Notes under the pieces: generated by a model
Database searches by the model: none
Told to the model about the DNA's origin: nothing
The model's input: only the letters and a program-made list of their open reading frames with translations
Assembly (NCBI GenBank): GCA_021018815.1
Contig: JAITYX010000046.1
Location: 248,001 to 312,000 of the forward strand
Origin: Talinum fruticosum
Lineage: Eukaryota > Streptophyta > Magnoliopsida > Caryophyllales > Talinaceae
Length of the DNA stretch: 64,000 nucleotides
Reading direction: 5' to 3'
Translations under genes and position numbers: made by a program
Shown: positions 23,332 through 34,275 of the stretch, in pieces
Layout: every line of letters starts with the position of its first letter
Numbering within the stretch: position 1 is the stretch's first letter

Positions 23332-24838
23332 TTGGTAACTTTTTGTTTTTGAGTCTAACGGCTATTTTTGTCTTATTTCCCATACATAACAAGTTGGTAG
23401 GACTACTTTTGGAGACTCGAACCTATAATCAATTACTACATCTTCAATAGTCCTATAATAGAAGCTTTGATTCAAGACATACAAGATTGCTAGAACTAAG
23501 AACTCAACTCTCATATTCTCTCTTCTAGCTTACAAGTTTTGTTAATTGAATGTCAATTTTTTGAGTTGTAATATTCTGTAAAGAAACTACTTGTAATATC
23601 TACTCTTTTCTCAAACCACAACGTGTTCATCCCCAACCGATTGAAATCTCGATATTACTCACTAGAGCTAGACAACCTACTCCATCTGAATTACGAGGTT
23701 TCCTATTCAGGTTTAAACAACTACCAAATCCCTTCAAGGCTCCTAATTCAACTTTTAACAACTACTAAATTTGTTTAATAGCATAAACATTCAATATTCA
23801 CAATAAAATTCACTGGAATTCTCGGGTTTGGGGTTGATTTCGGGCTTCCTTACTTCCTCCTTTTTGGACTCCGTCTCTCTCTACTGGTTCTTGCTCACTC
23901 TCTCTCGGCTCTCGTTTCCCCCACTCCTAGTTCGACGTTTCTGGTTCTCACCACCTCTCGATCTCGCGTGCTTGCCCGCCGCTCCTCCTCCCTTGTCTCC
24001 GTTCCTCTTTCCGGTTCCCGGCCTCTCAAAATCTCTCTTGTCTATCTCTGTTTCGGGTTCTTCTTTCACCTCCCGCTCTATCCTGGTCTCTCACTCTCTT
24101 CCTTCGCTTACCGCCTACTCGCATCGCCGGTTGTTGTCTTCGAGTATGCGGTGTTCGCCGACCACCCCCGGTCTCTCTTTGGCCTTTGCACCTACTCACC
24201 TTCTCTCTCCATCTCCATACTCCTTTTGGTCCTCCCTCTTTCCTTTTCCTTTGTTTGCTTCTTATCATTTTATTTTTGGCATCATATCTCACCACCGCTT
24301 GACAAATAACGCCTCCCCTTTTATTGGACCTTCAATTAATCTCCTTTATCCCTTCCTAATCCAGCTAAGGTGACCTTTGTTCTATGTACAACAAGTCCAT
24401 ATCCTTTCCTATTCCGTCCTTTTATGCTTCGCCGCCTACTTATTTTAATACATCGGTTACGAAAATTCCTAACCGAATAAAGGTTCAACTCAAATAAAAA
24501 AGGAGGAAAATTCCTTGATTTAATTTATTCGACAAGTATCTCTCAAAGGAGCACTAAATGTAATATGCCCGACTATAAATAAAATTAGTCACTCGTCCCC
24601 AACAGATTCACATAATATTACTCAATAAATTCTATTCTTTATAACTACTTTTGTTAAAATCACGCGTATTACAGGTTTCCATGTAAAATTTCTGTCTATC
24701 TTTGTTTAAGTCAATTTAGACTCGGCTTTACTTTCCGAGTTCATTCTCTTCTTAAAAGAACATAAATTACTGCATTTTCTCTTCATCACCCTATTAACCC
24801 TCCTCTAGGGTGATTTAGTCTCTCTATTTGAACCTTTA
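23332..24838 (+). repeat. 5' LTR of copia D, degenerate, plus orientation
   Basis: Plus-oriented LTR sequence of the copia family lies head to head with the copia C LTR. Recognisable parts are TATAATAGAAGC near 23455, CTCTTCTAGCTTACAAG near 23520, then GGTTTCCATGTAAAATT near 24675, CACCCTATTAACCCTCCTCT near 24787 and the terminus GAACCTTTA ending at 24838. The 5' terminus TGAAGACTCGG is missing at 23332, so this LTR is truncated. The middle (about 23770-24480) is filled by unrelated CT-rich sequence. Confidence 0.65.
23770..24480 (+). other. CT-rich segment with a 181-codon open frame
   Basis: The segment interrupts the copia D LTR. Its plus strand is strongly pyrimidine-rich from 23830 to 24300 (CTCTCTCGGCTCTCG, TCCCGCTCTATCC) and carries an open frame at 23828-24373 rich in serine, leucine and proline. 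The minus strand in the same stretch is rich in Arg, Gly and Glu. Both are what biased composition gives by chance, so I do not claim a protein. It may be the transcribed leader of another element. No terminal repeats were found. Confidence 0.35.
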
Positions 24839-24840
24839 AT

Positions 24841-24853
24841 TTGTATTGGAGCC
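24841..24853 (+). other. Primer-binding site of copia D
   Basis: TTGTATTGGAGCC follows the LTR end by two bases and is a decayed version of the methionine-tRNA primer site seen in copia C. It sets the plus orientation of this copy. Confidence 0.75.
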
Positions 24854-24898
24854 TAACTTTTCTCAAAAGGATATCATAATCCAAAGGTCCAAATATAA

Positions 24899-26018
24899 AT
24901 GGCTGAGTATAATGCAAAGTTTCATGAGGGACGATCTTTCACCAGTCCATCAAAGTTCAAGGGCTGAAACTTTGCCCATTGGAAAAACTAATGGAATATT
25001 TTATCCAAGATCTAGATGAAGAAGTGTGAGAGGTGATCACTAATGGAAACTACACTCCACAAAGCAAGTTGGCAACCAAATAGTGGCAAAAGTAATGTCG
25101 GAATTCACCACTAAAGAGAAGGACGAGGCACAAGAAAATCTTCGAGGTATGAACATGCTTATATTTTCCTTAGATGCATCCGAGTGCAACGAGTCTCATC
25201 TTGTGACTCAACAAATAAGGTGCGGGACACTATGGTCATCACCTATAAAGGAACAAGCCAAGTGAGATAAACAAAGATAACTCAGTACTTACACAAGTGT
25301 AAGTTATTCAGGATGGAAATTGATTAGTACATTACCTTGATGTACGGTTTATGGAGATAGTAAACAATCTCAAGTCACTTGGAAAGAAGATATCCAATCA
25401 AAATGTGGTCAGAAAACTTCTAAGGAGTATTTCAAAGATGATACGGGGTCCTAATGAGATAGCTATCGAGGAGCCCCAAGACCTCAGCAAGCTCAAGCTA
25501 GCTGAAGTACTTAGGAAACTTCTCACCCATGAGTTACGTCTTGAGGAAGAGGAATTTGAGGTCATCACCAAAAAGAACATGTCTCTAAAAGCCTCGGAAG
25601 AAGTTGATTCCGATCCGAGCTCCTCGAACATAGAAGAAGATCCCATGGAACTTTTGGGAGCGGATTAAATCGCATGATAAAATACAAGAAATGGTAGAAG
25701 AAGCCTACGCATGAGATCTAGAAGAAAGAGAAGAAAGATGAACTCTCATCCCCTTCACATTCCTATTTCACTAAAAATTTCGTTTGTTTTGAGTGTGGCG
25801 AGCAAAGAGCATATACGGAAGGATTGACCAAAGGGGAAGAAATAATACAAGAAAAAGAACACAATGATGGCAACCTAGAGTGAAGATGAGTAAGATTACG
25901 ATGAAGACGCCGAAGATGAATCAAATTTTATGATGGCCATAACCGACTCAAAAGTACAGTCTAAATTAACGAAAGCGACATCTACCACTGAGGAAACTTA
26001 TCTTTAGGAAGTAACTAA
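24899..26018 (+). pseudogene. Copia D gag (UBN2 type), cut by CACTA-2
   Basis: Gag starts at the ATG at 24899 (MAEYNAKFHEGRSFTSPSKF), with a stop soon after. It continues MAKVMSEFTTKEKDEAQ (25083), then VRDTMVITYKGTSQV (25220), then a clean stretch from 25351 with MEIVNNLKSLGKK, VVRKLLRSISKM, IAIEEPQDLSKLKLAEV and LTHELRLEEEEFEVI. A zinc knuckle remnant, CFECGEQRAYTEG, lies near 25790 (the histidine and last cysteine are lost). The acidic C-terminal tail DYDEDAEDESNFMMAI runs up to CACTA-2 at 26019. It is in the opposite orientation to copia B and C but of the same family. Confidence 0.85.
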
Positions 26019-26345
26019 CACTACGATAGGAACCACTTTTAACTATGGTTCAAAACGAATTTTAACTACGGTTACTCGGCGTCATGTATATGAGCATCTT
26101 TTACTACGGTTCAAAACCGAAGTAAAAGAATGCCTAAGACGATTGTTCTTCAAAAACCGTCGTCACAGGTGGACTTATAATGACGATTCTTCAAGAGGAT
26201 CGTTGTCATATGTGGACCTATAACAACAATTCTTAAAGTGAACTGTTGTCATAGGAGGACCTATAAGGACGGTTCTTCAAGAAAACCATCGTCATATGTA
26301 CGGCCAAGACCTATTGCTAAGGTTCTTCCTTAACAACCTTAGTAA
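26019..26345. repeat. Terminus and subterminal repeats of CACTA-2
   Basis: The stretch opens with the CACTA end, then CTACGGTTCAAAACCGAAG, GACGATTGTTCTTCAAAAAC, GACGATTCTTCAAGAGGATC, and GGACGGTTCTTCAAG. It mirrors the right end of CACTA-1 word by word in reverse complement. Many words are themselves near-palindromes able to form hairpins. Confidence 0.8.
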
Positions 26346-26879
26346 TAGGTCTGAATTTTATTTTATAATTTTTTTTGTGTTTGGCTGCCCTATGTACAAT
26401 ACAAACATAACATATATACAACCATTTACAAACTCTTTCAGGTATATACAAACCACAATCCAACAGTCTTGACAAGAATATATACAAACTAGCGGATTCA
26501 TCACACATTTAAGTATGGTACATATAAAAAAACAATGTAAAAATATATACACCTATGTAAATATATACCTAGGTAGTTGTATACCTGTGTACATATATAC
26601 CTATAACTCGTATGGTTATTAAAATTACAAACTAGACCAATCAAATAATGAAGAACAACTGTAAATATATACCTATGTCTTTATATAGTTATATACATAT
26701 TCTACCTAACCTTGTCTTAACTCGTTCAACACATAATCTATAGAGGTAGTGGGGGCATCTTTCCCGAGAAATGTTGTGACCAATGCTATAAAAGGCATAT
26801 TAATTAATTAGGTCTAGTGCAAGTGTTAATCAAGTGGAAAAAGAACATAAAAAATTTAATTTTTTTGTAATCGAATACA

Positions 26880-27726
26880 AGTGCAAATGCAAGTACCTCT
26901 TTGGGATAATTCATTTACATCGAGTTGGGTCACAATGCCTTTCATATACTGGAGAACGTAGAAGCCACACTCCACGTTCCTCGATTCTTTATGGCACTCG
27001 TAATAAGTAAAATAGATTCCAAACACAATTTTAATTTATTAGTACGTACTTTATGTAGCTAGCAAGAAATATGAAATGAAAAAAATTAAAGTAGACTCTA
27101 AGTAAGAGAACCTCACCGTAATCGGAGACAATCGTGGGTTTGGTTTCACACATAAGCCTCTCAAGCCTCCCTTACAATAACAATGTGCTAGTTTCAATCG
27201 GAAAAATAAAATTCATACTAGACATACAATTAAAAAGAATAATAATTAAAAAAAGCATAAAATGATTAAGGTTTGAACTCACGAGTCAAGTACATTCTTG
27301 ATATCTTTTCTCACGAGTGTAACCTAGAGGATCAAGCTAGTACATGTCATTGCTTCTTGGAAATATGGCATCAAGCATCCAATGGTGGCTACACAAACAC
27401 GAATAACACATTTATACGTATGTAACACCATAAAAGCGTCATTTAAGTTTATTTATACACTTACCCGTCAATGAACACCGCCAAGTAACATTTTTTATTC
27501 TATGCATTATATTTCATGAGTTTGAAGACCGGCTCGTTCAATTTGTTTCTGGACAACTTCTAACATATTAATTATATGCGGTTAGGGTTGAGAAACCGAA
27601 CGAACTTGTTTTCCATCATGTGTAGCCACCTTACATATTAATTTTATGTAATTAGAAATTGAAATTAATAGTTAAAAAACAACTTCGAATATAGTAACTC
27701 ACATAATGCCAATCATAATATAGGAT
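26880..27726 (-). pseudogene. CACTA-2 gene, Ulp1-like protease part
   Basis: Minus-strand pieces correspond to the end of the CACTA-1 gene. They are HHWMLDAIFPRSNDMY at about 27340-27390, followed by TAG at 27337-27339 and LDPL, then VECGFYVLQYMKGIVTQLDV at about 26925-26985. The C48-type His, Asp and Cys positions are retained, and here the cysteine context is the more canonical ECGFYV. The in-frame TAG sits at the same codon as in CACTA-1. The segment ends at the G2 insertion point. Ulp1-like domains are common passengers or components of plant CACTA elements; their role in transposition is not settled. Confidence 0.75.
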
Positions 27727-29761
27727 TATAGGAACCATGTCCAGTGAGGTCGACCGAGCCTCCTCACGAATGTCGAGTTTTGGAAATTTTAAAGAATGGT
27801 TTAGGGTTTTGAAGATGGTTTTAAAATGTGCGGAAGAACCTCCTATTAAGGTTTTTGAATTTATAGAATCTAATTTAAAATAAATTAAATAAAGGTTGAA
27901 TGGCGGTTTTATTAATTATTTTATGTATAGAAATTATTTTGAGAAGTCCCGGAATATTATTTCTAAACCGAACAATAAAGAAAGTTAGGGTTTCTGTTTG
28001 AACTGTGAAGCTTTAGGGCCAAAATGGTGTGAAAACACCGGTTCGGACTCGAGACCCGCCTACCGACCGCCCGATGGAGGCGACAGCCGCACACAATGGT
28101 GGCTAGCGCCGACCGGAGACTACGGTTGAGAAAGTCGGCATTGGCCTCCGGCCTAGCTTAGTAGATCCAGAACCTTTTTTTCTTATTGTTCAATCAAAAA
28201 TAGTTGGGAAGCGGATCTAGAAGAAATAAATCAAAACAGATTCGCTAGTTAGTTTTCAAGAAAGAAAAACTAACAAAAACAAAAGTAAAAATTACTCTTC
28301 CAATCTCAATACGGGAAAAACCAAGACTGAAAAAGATAAAAAATGACTCCATTGGTCTTGGAATCGAGAATCGGATTCGAGGGCGAGGGTACGAAACGTA
28401 ATGATAAGCCGTATTGTTTCGCCCGTTAAACGACAACCATTACTAGTTCGAGTAGTGAATTAAAATAACATATCAAAAACAAGCACACAACACGCGATAC
28501 GTAAATTAAAGTAACCGAACATAATAATGAAAGTGGTAAAGGTAGAAATGAAAAGTGACAAAGAAAGCGAAGAAAAGCAAAAACAAACGAAAGCAAAAAA
28601 CTAAAAGATTACATCAGGCGAGGAATTAAAATCGATAAAAATTTCTTCACAATACTAAAATCGATAAAAGCATAAAGTAAATAAGTAAACCGTTGTGATG
28701 ATAGAATCGTGTCGTCGAGGTTGTCCCACCTGTTGATCTAGATCCGTAATCTAGATTCGGTGATGCACCGGTGGTGAATAGAGAGAGGCTTTTGTGACTT
28801 TTAATTGTAGTTAGGTAAACGATGTGTGAATAATGAAGTTCTCGAGTTCGGATGTGGTTTGAATAGGGATTACAATATGATTAGGCTAAAAGAGACAAAT
28901 AGATCGAATACAAATGGAAGTATTCAGTAGCTCTTAGGCAGGTTTTAGCAGCGTGACACCGAGGGAGAGGTTAGGTTAGGGAGTAACCTAGATTTTACTC
29001 TCGGTCAGCTGTCCGGAATGAGCCAATATCTCGCTACAAAACCGGGCCATGATAATGTGAAGATTGTGCCGGATAAAACCGAGATAAAGCCGAAAAGAGA
29101 ATGAGTAGGGGCGCCGAGCAACGGGTTTTTTCTAGGATTCCAAGCCTTCCATGGTGCAACAGGATTCCTCGGGCAAAAACACAACGTTTCAAGGTGAGGA
29201 AAAACAGTAGGGGACACCGGCCAACAAGGGCTTTTCTAGGGTTTTGTGCCCTTTCGTCGTCGTTAAGGAGTCTTCAAACCAAAGCGAGAGGGTTTTAAGT
29301 GAAAAATACTGGTAGGGGCTACCGGCCATACACAATGTTCCTTTGGGGAATGTGTGCTCCTAGTCTCGGGCAGATTGTCTTAGAGTAAAATGGGGCACTT
29401 TGATGCTTATGATCATAAAATGCGGCGCTTAACGTCGTCTTGAGGTCTTCGACTCCGTGTCCGACTAAACAAAAGTGAAATGCATAATTCTTAGCCTGGA
29501 ATTTCCCGATACATGGCACTCGTACTCTGTTGTCTCCGAAGGCTTGACTCGGGCTTGGATCGTCCAAAAAAGGGATTTTTGGACCGACCCAAGGGAAAAG
29601 GCTATTTATGTGGTGCTAGAGGTTCTCTATGGTTTACTAGTTTTCGTCACACCAATCAAACTCATTCCGTGATCTGAATCCTCAAACAAGACTTAAGATT
29701 TCATCATCGAGCTAACAAATAAATAAAATAGAAAAGGCATGATACTTTTTAGGTGTCTACA
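27727..29761 (-). repeat. 3' LTR of G2
   Basis: The LTR is 2035 bp. On the plus strand it starts TATAGGAACCATG (consensus TGTAGG) and ends TTTTTAGGTGTCTACA. It lacks a block of about 50 bp near 28963 which in the 5' LTR contains the TATA-like CTATTTATAG. It is homologous over its length with the other three gypsy LTRs of the window. Confidence 0.9.
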
Positions 29762-29780
29762 GTTAACCCCCACTTTGACC
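29762..29780 (-). other. Polypurine tract of G2
   Basis: Directly upstream of the 3' LTR the minus strand reads GGTCAAAGTGGGGGTTAAC, a purine-rich primer for plus-strand DNA synthesis. The same tract, with GGGGGCTAACT, borders the G3 LTR at 39337. Confidence 0.8.
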
Positions 29781-31739
29781 GAGTCCGAAAGACGATGGTC
29801 AAAGTAGACACTCGAAGGGTTACTTACCTGTTCTCGGTGTTGCTTTAGAATCTAATTGAATTAATACATCTAAAATTAGGTATATTTTGACTTGAACACT
29901 AATGGGGGCCTGGACTTGACTAGTATAATCTGAAGTCTAGGTTGCAAATTCCTTAACTTGGCTACTTAATGACTTGAAGCTCGGATTGTTGTGCCTAAAC
30001 TTGACCATGTGCTCGAGTCCGAAGCTTGGCAAGCGGCTTGAACTTGACTCGGGTAGTACAGTTTGAAGTACAACCGGGGTGCCTTAACTTGGTCGCTTCT
30101 TGGATCTAAAGTTCGGCTGAGTGTCTTGAGCTTGGCTCAATCGGTGTCCTGAAGCTCAAATGAGGTGCTTAAACTTGACCGCATACTTGGTCCGTAGCCC
30201 GGCTGAAATTTTCTGGACTAACAGCTTTTGTTTTATCAATCAAATGGAAATAGTTTCAAGAGTTACCCGAAGATGATTAATAACCGGATCATGTTTCGGA
30301 TGTGTTGTCTCGACTCGGACATAGGGAGGTCCTGAAGTCTTGGCTTGGTGTCTAAACCTCGACCGTTGTTGGGCCTATCGATGGAGAGATGTTTGAACCT
30401 TGACCACGGTTAGGCCTCGAAGTTTGATAGAGGGATGTTTGCACCTTGACCGCTGCTGGGTCCGAGACTCGACCGGGGTTTGTCTAAACCTTGACCGCTG
30501 CTGGGTCCGAGACTCGACTAGAGTATCCGACCTTGACTTCTGCTGGGCTTGAAGCTCGACGGGAGTTGTTTGAACCTTGACCATTGTTTGGGCCTAAAGC
30601 TCAACCGGGATGTGTGTGACCCTTGATCTCTGCTGGGCCCGAAGCTCGATGGAGGATGTGTCCGAACCGTAACCGCTCTTGGGTCCGAGACTCGACTAAG
30701 GTGTCCGAACCTTGACCGTTGTGGGGTCTAAAGCTCGACTTCTATCCATTTCTATTGGAATAGGGACAGATACTTGACTTCATGTAGAATTTTTGCCTAG
30801 ACTTGGTCATTGGATGACCTGAAGTCTAGGGAACGCTCGCTTGAAAATATGATGTTCCCTAAGGTTATGTGCCTCATTATAAATTTGAGCGTTTAGTTTG
30901 TGTGCTAATAGCTCCTTTGTAAGGTAGATGACTTGTATCTCCTTCCGAGTATTCTTTGTATGATCCTTTTCGATCATGAACCCCCACATTCTTCTTGGGT
31001 GCTTGTGTCTAGCCCTTCGTTAATGTTAAAGAGTTAGTAAGCTTTGATGGAATCTCTTTGAAGGTAGCAGTGCCAATGACCTTCTTGATGTTGATATAAT
31101 GCTTGATGCTACTTGTTTGAAGAATTTCTTATAGGGTGCTTTGTTATTAATTTTTATATTTTTGGAGTTTGAGTTATGCAATGGAGATGAATTCAATACT
31201 CTATTCTAAGAATAAATGCATTCTTTTATGAAGACAAAAATTACACTTTAGCCCCCACTCTCCAAAACAGAGCCTAAAAATATAGGTGGCTTGAATCGGC
31301 ATGTATTGTTGCAAGCGAGTGAACAGTGAACCGTAGACTTGATGGTTTGGTGCTGAGTCGAATGGCATACTTTGTGATTGATCTTTCCGCTCCTCCCAGT
31401 ATGGCAAGGTGCGTGGCTTTAAATTTAGAAATTGCAAATGGGATCAAGATTAGGTTTGGGGCCGGACCTCATGGGCTTCTTACGTATCCACTATAGCGGA
31501 AATCAAGCCTTCATAGTTCAAAAAAGGAAAGTGATTTATTTTTTTATTTTTTATTTTTGGAAGACAGGAAAGGAAATAAAAATGCAATGGATATGGAAAA
31601 GGGGAAAAGCAAGCTTTATTAACATCCTTGATGAGTGATAGGTTAATTAGATGATCTTCTAGCTAGTTAAAGCTTCAGTAGATGTATGTTCCTCTTCTAT
31701 GAGCATGCCAGCATCTCTCGAGTGTTTTGAAGTCCATGA
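29781..31739 (-). other. Non-coding 3' region of G2 with minisatellite
   Basis: No protein domain can be read in either strand. The first part (29781-30300) resembles 39360-39740 beside G3. About 30080-30760 is a minisatellite (separate entry). Sequence at 31080-31500 resembles 41060-41480. Near 31465-31510 is a GGGCTTCTTACGTATCCACT stretch. This region joins the gag remnant directly to the 3' end, so the whole pol has been deleted or was never present in this subfamily. Confidence 0.6.
30080..30760. repeat. Imperfect minisatellite in the 3' region of G2
   Basis: Units of roughly 45-60 bp repeat the words CTTGACCGCTGCTGGGTCCG, AGACTCGACCGGGGT, TTTGAACCTTGACC and GAAGCTCGA in changing combinations, clearest at 30360-30740. 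A chance open frame on the minus strand translates it as repeated PVESRTQQRSR blocks. The words CTTGA / CTCGG / GAAGCTC continue more weakly to about 29930. Confidence 0.8.
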
Positions 31740-32459
31740 TAGGCAAGAACTTTAGATACCGATAATGTGAAGGTTCTAGGTTTTTATAATGATTCTAACC
31801 TCGATCCTTTTCGGATGGTCAATCGATCATGTGGGCAGCTTTTTCCCTCCAAGCAGTCGGGAAGTTGGTGAAGCTTTCATCATCTCCTTGCATGTCAACT
31901 CTAGGTCCTGAAGAGTGATTAGATCAATATTGTAAGAGTATTGGTGTAAGAACTCATTGCAAAGATCCTTCCAGTTTGTGACCTTGTGAGGGTCGACAAC
32001 ATTCCACCACTTCAGGACAACTTCGCTAAACGTCCATGGAAAGATGACACGATATGTGTCCTCCGGTACATTCTTTAAAGTCATTGCCCCAACAAAGCTC
32101 GTAGTGGTGAAGGTTCTCGGTCCCCGTGGAACTTGATGTCGGGCATGGTAAATTTTGGGGAAACTTGCCATTAGGGATTGAAGTGAATCCTTGGGCCCGA
32201 TAGTAGTGATTGAAGATTGATGACTCCCGCAACAGCTTCTCTATTCGATGTACTTGTGGATCCGATTGAGGCTTCGACCGAGGTTCGGAGCAGGATCCTC
32301 CTACTTTTGATTCCTTCCCTAGTTCTTAAAGTATGAGACTAAGGTTTTCGAGATATAGACTCGATTTTCTTATCCTAAGCATCAATCTTAGCTTCCAATT
32401 TTGCAGCTGATTCCTTGAACATGGTCATGATAGGGGTTTGTTCCGGCTGGTTGGCCATT
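31740..32459 (-). pseudogene. Gypsy G2 gag remnant (Retrotrans_gag)
   Basis: It begins at the ATG at about 32459 (MANQPEQTPIMTMFKESAAK, then LEAKIDAQDKKIESI with one stop). Two frames then alternate, with SPKFTMPDIKF, MTLKNVPEDTYRVIFPW, NWKDLCNEFLHQYSYNIDLI and TLQDLEL. It is homologous to G1 gag (WTDLCKEFLHQYSYNTDQLV). It stops after the SRLLGGKKLPT / HDxLTIRKG region, before any zinc knuckle, and joins non-coding sequence. It is too short and too broken to work. Confidence 0.85.
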
Positions 32460-34255
32460 TTTGAGGAGGATTGTATGTTGACCATGAGCGGTGTACTTGG
32501 AGTTACAAGTAAGGGTGTGAGACGTACTGGTGTGGTACGTACTAATGTGGAACGTGTACATATCGACTGTACCGGTGTTGAAATAGACTTCTTAATTCCT
32601 AGCCACTTTGAGTCGGATTCCGGATTTCAGTTGGTTTACCTAGCCTCGTATCCCAAAAGAGTACGTGCTCCGGACTAGCTCGTGGTAAAAACTAGGGAGA
32701 TGGGGCTTAAGTGCTTGACCCGAGGAACGATCGATCCTAAGATAAAGGAAAATGATATGCATTTTTATTTGGATGCATATAAAGAATGCGATTTGGACCA
32801 AAATACAAGGCAACGATGCAAATGGAATCCCTTAGATTGGGTTGGGATGAATTTTATTTGGCTAAGTGTAAACAAAGACTCTCCTAATTAGAGATGATTT
32901 TTAGTTTGGGTAATGCAAAACATGAAATGAATGAGCTCACCTTAATTGAAATGATTTTAACATTAGCTAACGAAATGAAAATGAATTGAGATGACTTTGA
33001 AATTTGGCTAATGCACAGAAGGACTCTCCTTTTTGAGATGAATTTAAAGCTTGACTACAAAATGGAGTGCAAAATTTAACTCACCATATTTGACATGAAT
33101 TTATTTTTGGCTAAATGAAAAAAATTGAATTGCACGGATTCATCTATTTGAGATGAATTTTTTTTTGGCTAATGTAAAAATGAAATGAATGGACTCACCT
33201 TATTTGAGATGATTTATAATTCTGGCTAATGCAAAAATGGTCGCACCTATTTGAGATGAAATTTATTTTTGGCTAAATAAAAAAAAATGAAATGCGGACT
33301 CACCTATTTTAGATTATTTTTATTTTTGGCTAATGGAAAAGGAAATGCAAAATGGACTAACCTATTTTGAGATGAATTTGATTTTTGGCTGATGCAAAAA
33401 TAAAATGAATGAACTCCTTATATGGGATAAATTTATTTTTGGCTAATGAAAGAATGATGTGAATGGACTCACCTATTTTGAGATAAAATTTATTTTTGGC
33501 TAATGCAAAAATCGACTCACCTCTTTGAGATGAAATTTTAACTTGGGTTAAATGCAAAAAGGAATGCAAATATGGACTCACCTATTTTGAGATCAAATTT
33601 TCTTTAGGATAATGCAAAAATGGACTCACCTATTTGAGATGAATTTGATTTTTGGATACATGAAAAAATTTTATTATTGGACCAACCTAAGAATGGAAGT
33701 AGTTTTGGACTTTTGGCTAAATGCACATAATGGACCAACTCAAAAAGGTTTATTTTGATTTTATTTTTGCACCCATGCAAGTATTATTTAACACTCCTCA
33801 CCTATCCCTAAAGGCTTACAAGTATAAGATTAAATCTAAAAACAATCACACTCATCTAAGCACGCAAATGAAGACAAGGTGTAGTCAAAAGATCTACGGT
33901 CAAAAGAGGTTAAGACTAGATAGGATACATGGTAACTCATAGTTCGAGAATTTATTCTTCCGTGTGGGGCATGGCAAGAAAAATGGTAGAATCCTTGGTG
34001 CCTCTTGGTAAACCAAGAGCACGCACTATGAGGGAAAAGGTACCGCCTCCGTTGGCAATCAAGCCTAGTTGGGCCCGCCTGGGACACAATAGGAGCCTCT
34101 AACTAGAAACGTTTAACAATGGGTAAAAACCTAATGGTCCACCTATAGAAATAAACTATGTTCAAAGGGTTGCTAAATGCAGGATGTCTAATGCAAATAC
34201 ATTATCAAAACTCACTACTCAAATTTTTAAGTGTCGCCCTCTTAATAAGTAATTA
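32460..34255 (-). other. Leader region of G2 with diverged minisatellite
   Basis: This is sequence between primer site and gag. About 32880-33660 consists of 40-65 bp units built from GAGATGAATTT, TTTTTGGCTAATGCAAAAATG and GGACTCACCTATTT, clearly kin to the 41-bp array of G1 but with more length variation. About 33780-34250 parallels 8890-9400 in G1 (CTCACCTATCCCTAAAGGCT, CAAGCCTAGTTGGGCCCGCC). An upstream minor frame at 32415-32678 on the plus strand is a shadow. Confidence 0.75.
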
Positions 34256-34273
34256 TCCCTGGTAGAGTCGCCA
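34256..34273 (-). other. Primer-binding site of G2
   Basis: Two bases inside the 5' LTR the minus strand reads TGGCGACTCTACCAGGG. Plant Tat/Ogre-like gypsy elements often have a site starting TGGCGACTC at this place. I infer a tRNA 3' end as partner but cannot identify the tRNA with certainty from the sequence alone. Confidence 0.7.
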
Positions 34274-34275
34274 TC

